NCBI GenBank assembly: GCA_944548615.1
Contig: OX155952.1
Coordinates: 25,059,224-25,123,223, forward strand
DNA: 64,000 nt
Source of the DNA: Micropterix aruncella
Taxonomy: Eukaryota; Arthropoda; Insecta; Lepidoptera; Micropterigidae
Reading direction: 5' to 3'
Under the pieces are notes generated by a model, which searched no databases, was not told the origin of the DNA, and saw nothing but the letters and a program-made list of their open reading frames with translations. Position numbers and translations under genes: made by a program. Position 1 is the stretch's first letter. The number at the start of each line of letters is the position of its first letter. Of this stretch, positions 59,495 to 64,000 are shown in pieces.

Positions 59495-59655
59495 CATACT
59501 GTTATACCACGAAAGTCTCCATATTGAACATAATAATAGAAGATTAATCATTTTTTGGAACTATGAGATCTACACGTTGCGTTTCGTAGTAAAATCCTGG
59601 TTGCCAAATTGTAGTACGTCTTTTAGCAATCTAATACGCTATATAATCAATGATA
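59495..59655. repeat. Repeat Y, copy 2
   Basis: Second copy of the block at 33785-33952, CATACTGTTATACCACGAAAG to ACGCTATATAATCAAT. Confidence 0.65.
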
Positions 59656-60164
59656 ATTTAATAGATAATATTAAGGTATTTAAAATAAGACTTCTGACTT
59701 TGACGCTAGGGTACTTTCGAACTCTGTATAGGGATTTGGGACGAGTGAGGCCAACCAAACTCTTTTGCTGACAGGTTCTTTAAATCGCAAATTAGGGTCA
59801 AAGAAGGGTCCCGAATTTCTGGCAGTTGACAATAAAAGAATCTGCGAACCCTTTACCATTATTCAAAAGAATTGTAAACGTTAATTTACATTTTAGTTTT
59901 GGCCGTCTTGGATCCAACAATCTTAAAACAAGATTTGGTCGGATTAATTAGTAAACCAAGCTGATTGGACCAAGCGGTGATGCGTACTCTTAACAAGTTG
60001 TTTCTACGCGACTATGATTTTTACACAACCGAATATTCGGCTCGTAAACCGGATATCATCTGCATTACCGATTACATAAAATACTGCCGGATATTCGGTT
60101 TAAGCGAATCCTATTCGACATATCACTATTTGTTACATAATTCGATCCCGGCCATCCGATCCCG

Positions 60165-60500
60165 GTTCAGAGTCGGGCAAAGGACGCCTTGGTCCGCGAC
60201 AGATTCGGTGTACTCCGTTTCACCGCTTCGTAAGGGAGAGGACCGCGCAAGCGACCTCGAACTCGGAACCAATCGAGAGACCGGAGAAATCTGGTCACAA
60301 TTGGTAGTTAGGGCGCGAGTGCCGCCCGCCAGGTAACATACCTGGTTACTCGCGGTAAGGCGTTGGTCTCTAACGGGTTGTGGCGTCGCTAGACGGCGGA
60401 TTTGTTATGTCCCAAGTCTTCTACGCTCACTGCACGGTCGATAGAACGAACAATCGTTAAAACGTCCTGCGGTGACGGGTTCGCCCGTTGTGGTTGACAA
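60165..60500 (+). repeat. Repeat Z, copy 2
   Basis: Shares GTAAGGCGTTGGTCTCTAACGG, GTCTTCTACGCTCA and GGGTTCGCCCGTTGTGG with copy 1. The open frame 59965-60336 crosses into it and resembles no protein family. Confidence 0.55.
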
Positions 60501-62860
60501 CTCAATATTTGTTACATATTTCTGCATGTTTAACTCAAAAGCACCCATTTCATACTTATATCCCTTTAGAAGTGAGGTGTCGATATTATCACCGACCTCA
60601 TTGCCATTTAAAACCGTGGGCATGTTAATTTTGCCACTTGCCATTGATTTCTCATATTATAATTGAATTATTCAACGCTGTCACACCAACAATGACAAAA
60701 AAACAAGGCTTCTGGATCCATCGGCTAGACACAGATATCTATATTAGTCACAAGTATACACGTCTTCCTCATTAGGCTAAGAAATTTAAAACAAAAACAT
60801 ATCGATGTAATAATTTATTTCAATATTGTCGCTAATGTTATGTGTCCACACGTTATGCAAATTATACCGAACTGGTATATGAAGACAGTAAATTATTCTT
60901 CAGTTTTGCGGTATGTGGGTATTAATGGATATATAGGATGTCAATAAAACTGGCTTACGATTCGCAACCAGGCGCCGAGTTACAAATAAATCTAAATAGC
61001 AAAATTGTTAAGCAATGATGGATTAAATCTATTAATATTTTTGGGAAAACGCGGATATAATTTTGTTTGTTTTTAAAGTATCGGTGACGCATATTTTGTG
61101 CGATTACATTATTTATTAATTTAGTATTTGTTTAACTTATAGAAGTGTATTCGTAGAATTATCTTACAGAAGAGTAGATGTCTAAATGACCAAATTTCAA
61201 TAAATGAACATAAATATATCGTGTTTAGTGAGAAATTAAAGGTCTGATGAGTACATTCCGGATATATCTGGATATATCCGGATATACATGCATCTATATA
61301 TCTAAATAAATCATAAAATTATTCACTTTCTGTAACGGCGTGTGTTTGAATCTTTTTAATATATTTACTTGTTTACCTTATATGATTTAATTTAATAACT
61401 ATTAATGGATGTGAATATTAGTAAGATAAATGTGCTTAGTAAATGTGTCTATTAATTAAATTAAATAAAAAAAGTAAAAAATAAAAACGGAGTTAAAACC
61501 TAATCAATTTTGAGGTTATAACATTTTCAATTCAAAACTAGTTGACGATGCCTAAAAGTGATTTAAGCAAGAGCTACCGTGTCCACAGCAATGTCCTCAA
61601 ATCTGTCACATTTATTAATTTTTCTAGCACCAGTATTAAAAGATTAAATTTTTGTTGTTTTTTTTATAATGCCGCCATTATAAACAAAATGGCGGATAAT
61701 TCTCATCAGCTATTGACATCTCGGAATTAGGATGAACTATTTTTGCACGTAATTTGGTCCTAATTAGTCGTGTAGTTTAATTTTCCAGAAATTAGTTTTC
61801 CAGGACCTCAAAACGTTGAGATCCGGTGAAAGCTCGATTTATAAATTTTGCTTTTAGCAAAATTTTCCCTATTTATATACTCTAAACCCGATGCATTTTG
61901 ATGCAAAAAAGAATATTAGTAGGTAAAAGCTTCGTATTTTAAATAACTCGACAATATTATTTTATTAAAATATGCCTGTAATATGTCCAATAATAACGCT
62001 AAATGCTATTTATGAAGCCGATGTAGCATTAACATAGAAGTTTACGAGCGTCGCTACTTTACATTCTATAACGATTCACCTGCAAGCAATATACTCGTTA
62101 CTTTATTTAGTGCGAATTACGATGAAGTTGAGTACGGCATGATTGAGCAATAAATGACAGAACTCGGTATATTAAATGTTAAATACACGTGTTTGGATTT
62201 AAAAAGGAAATCAAATCGAATAAAGGCCGGTTCAATAGGGTATGTAGGCCAATATAATAAATTGGCTTATCTTGTAAGTTGTAAGCATTGTCGCTTAAAT
62301 AAGCAACGGCAAGTCGAACTAAGAATAACGAGTTTTCAAGTAAGTAGGAACATTATTTACTGCGGCGAGACTGCAGTATAATCTTCCTACAATAATCAAT
62401 TTTAATTATTCGTGTAGGCGCCGGTAAAATTTTGCATTTATTTATATACACTTATAAGGATATTTCGCTTACAAAACGAGCAATTAGAGATTTGTTCACA
62501 ATATCTTTGCTAACATCTTGCAAGCAGTAATTCATCGAATCTGGTATCATGACTATTTACATGCATATACCAAAACGTCATGTTTACAAAAAAAAACATC
62601 GCATTTACTTTAACTAACTCGGATATTCATTCGCATAATACGCGAAAGAAAGAGGTCCTGCGTAATTTTTAGGTGCGACTGAGTAAGGTTCGAAATAGTT
62701 TTCTTTGTCAATCTAAACTACTTGCAACAAATTTCAATTATGCATTACGGCCATTGGGGAGGACCATTTTAAGGAAAAGGTACAGTGTATTTTAATTTAA
62801 AAACCTAATTTATGGCATTAATGATTTTGAAAATACTGAATTTCCTCAGTTCTCTTGATT
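60501..62860. other. AT-rich gene-poor stretch
   Basis: Nothing is supported except the reversed repeat X piece at 61160-61385, which includes a CCGGATATATC/GATATATCCGG palindrome. Confidence 0.4.
61160..61385 (-). repeat. Repeat X, copy 4 (partial, reverse)
   Basis: Reverse complement of the first half of copies 1-3: AAACAAGTAAATATATTAAA, CCGTTACAGAAAGTGAA and ATATATTTATGTTCATTTATTGA. The distal half with the GGTACCCTATGACAC block is missing. Confidence 0.6.
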
Positions 62861-62861
62861 T

Positions 62862-63025
62862 TCAATTCTGTCGATCGAATGCAATAACAAGACACACACT
62901 TACAGACATGTTACACGCACACATACATATGTCATAGTAGGGTTGGTTGTAAGAGATTGTCATATGACAATAAACCCGCCCATTGTGACATTTTTACAAT
63001 AAAGAGTATAAACAAACAAACAAAC
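62862..63025 (+). repeat. SINE tail, 5'-truncated copy
   Basis: Matches the body and tail of the SINE at 4401-4676 from TCAATTCTGTC through AATAACAAGACACACACTTA and GTAGGGTTGGTTGTAAGAGA to an AAACAAACAAACAAAC end. The tRNA-like head is absent. Confidence 0.8.
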
Positions 63026-64000
63026 TTTCTTGATTATTTTCATTATTTATTCTTTATATTATTGACTATTATATCATTGTGACTATTTATTGTGACTATT
63101 GGCGATAGGCTATTATTATTATTACTAATTTGTTAATTTTTAATACTGTCTCTATAATTTGTGAAAATATCAAATATTTCCCATTGAACTAGTACTATTG
63201 TCCATAAGATGATTAGCGAAAATCGGAGAACTTTTTTTGAAAACATCGAAAAATGTAGTTTATTTTATATGGGGTTTTTTGTGTTTTTCAGAATTTTAAA
63301 AAATTTATCAAAAGTTGCTTACTAAAGTACTGAGTCACCTACTAAACAAAATGTCCGTGCAGTAAAAACACTTTGTTTGTATATCCTAGAAAATCTGTCC
63401 AGAAATGTCTTCATATTAATATACCTTATAACTTATAACGTAGCTACATATTGATGTATTTGAAATATTGTATCGATGTTTATGAATTTTGTATTTATTA
63501 ATGTATTGTATTCATTATGTCACGTATGGTGAATTTTATTACCTAAATCTATAAAAATATTTTTATATTTATTAATTTTTTCCTTTCATTTCTCTCTTCT
63601 TTTTTTCTTTTCGATTTATATTAGTTTAATAGTATTATTCATGTTTTATGTCATCTGCATCATGTGCATCTAGATATAGGCCTGAGAAGCCTCGTAAGAT
63701 GTGCAAATCGCAATTTGTTACGTTTGTCAATCTGTGTCAATCTTATGCTGTTGTTTACAATATATAAATTCTTTACTTCGGTAACAATATAACTACTTTT
63801 ATCTCTACAAGTATTAAATAAAATAAAATAAAAGAAGTAAATAAATAAACATACATAATTTGGTAATTTAGTGATTTTCGTTAATTTTGAATTTACAAAG
63901 TCGATCAACTGGTTTATAAAAAAATATAGAAAACACCAAATTGTCAATTTTGATGACATACAAATTGAGAGAGCCTTATTACTTAATTAAAATTTCTGTT
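63026..64000. other. AT-rich right edge, no gene seen
   Basis: The frame 63660-63959 (minus) is low-complexity and without family resemblance. An (AAAAT)n-type run lies near 63816-63835. Confidence 0.4.

Noticed and set aside
59965..60336. 123-codon plus-strand open frame
   Set aside because: Its second half is the diverged repeat Z, shared with 57650-58260 in other frames, so coding is unlikely.

Overview
This window is animal, almost certainly insect, nuclear DNA: AT-rich, with intron-containing genes, a takeout/JHBP-type gene (an insect-specific family), TTAGG-type telomeric repeats, and a dense layer of transposon relics of kinds common in insects (RTE and Jockey LINEs, Penelope-like, hAT, piggyBac, TTAA MITEs, a tRNA-derived SINE). 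The order cannot be fixed from sequence alone; Lepidoptera or Coleoptera would fit.

Layout of host genes. (1) 1-106 (-): start of an unidentified reading frame running off the left edge. (2) 4828-5219 (-): signal peptide exon and second exon of a takeout/juvenile-hormone-binding-like secreted protein; later exons not seen. (3) 7727-23559 (-): a complete seven-coding-exon mitotic cyclin B (509 residues by my exon model, all phases consistent) with a D-box and a KEN box. (4) 26413-35604 (+): a complete guanylate kinase with a possible in-frame mitochondrial-type N-terminal extension joined through a GC-AG intron. (5) 38013-42039 (-): a two-exon CDCA3/Tome-1-like mitotic protein with three DPRSP...RTP motifs. 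(6) 42437-54635 (-): the 3' part of a secreted HYR/sushi-domain protein; its N-terminal exons lie further right or outside. Cyclin B and guanylate kinase are divergent, guanylate kinase and the CDCA3-like gene convergent, and the CDCA3-like and sushi genes tandem. Two of these genes act in mitotic entry and exit (cyclin B as the CDK1 partner, CDCA3/Tome-1 as a mitotic-entry factor in vertebrates), but nothing here shows co-regulation.

Mobile layer. Most remaining sequence is transposon-derived. Highlights are an end-to-end hAT element (17785-21515) with an 8-bp target duplication and a transposase ORF broken by one TGA; two head-to-head palindromic Penelope-like insertions (16118-16492 and 30223-32186), the larger carrying two mirrored GIY-YIG ORFs and two mirrored hammerhead-like motifs; a piggyBac remnant caught in a 541-bp tandem duplication; many TTAA-flanked MITEs, several nested in other repeats; a foldback element with long inverted arms (44898-47507); and a foldback structure at about 48190-49125 whose arms are 15-bp tandem repeats that read as pentapeptide repeats and whose core holds two duplicated TTAGG tracts.

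The right-hand part (about 55.5-64 kb) is gene-poor and AT-rich, with only repeat fragments recognised. No rRNA, functional tRNA, CRISPR or bacterial-type feature is supported.
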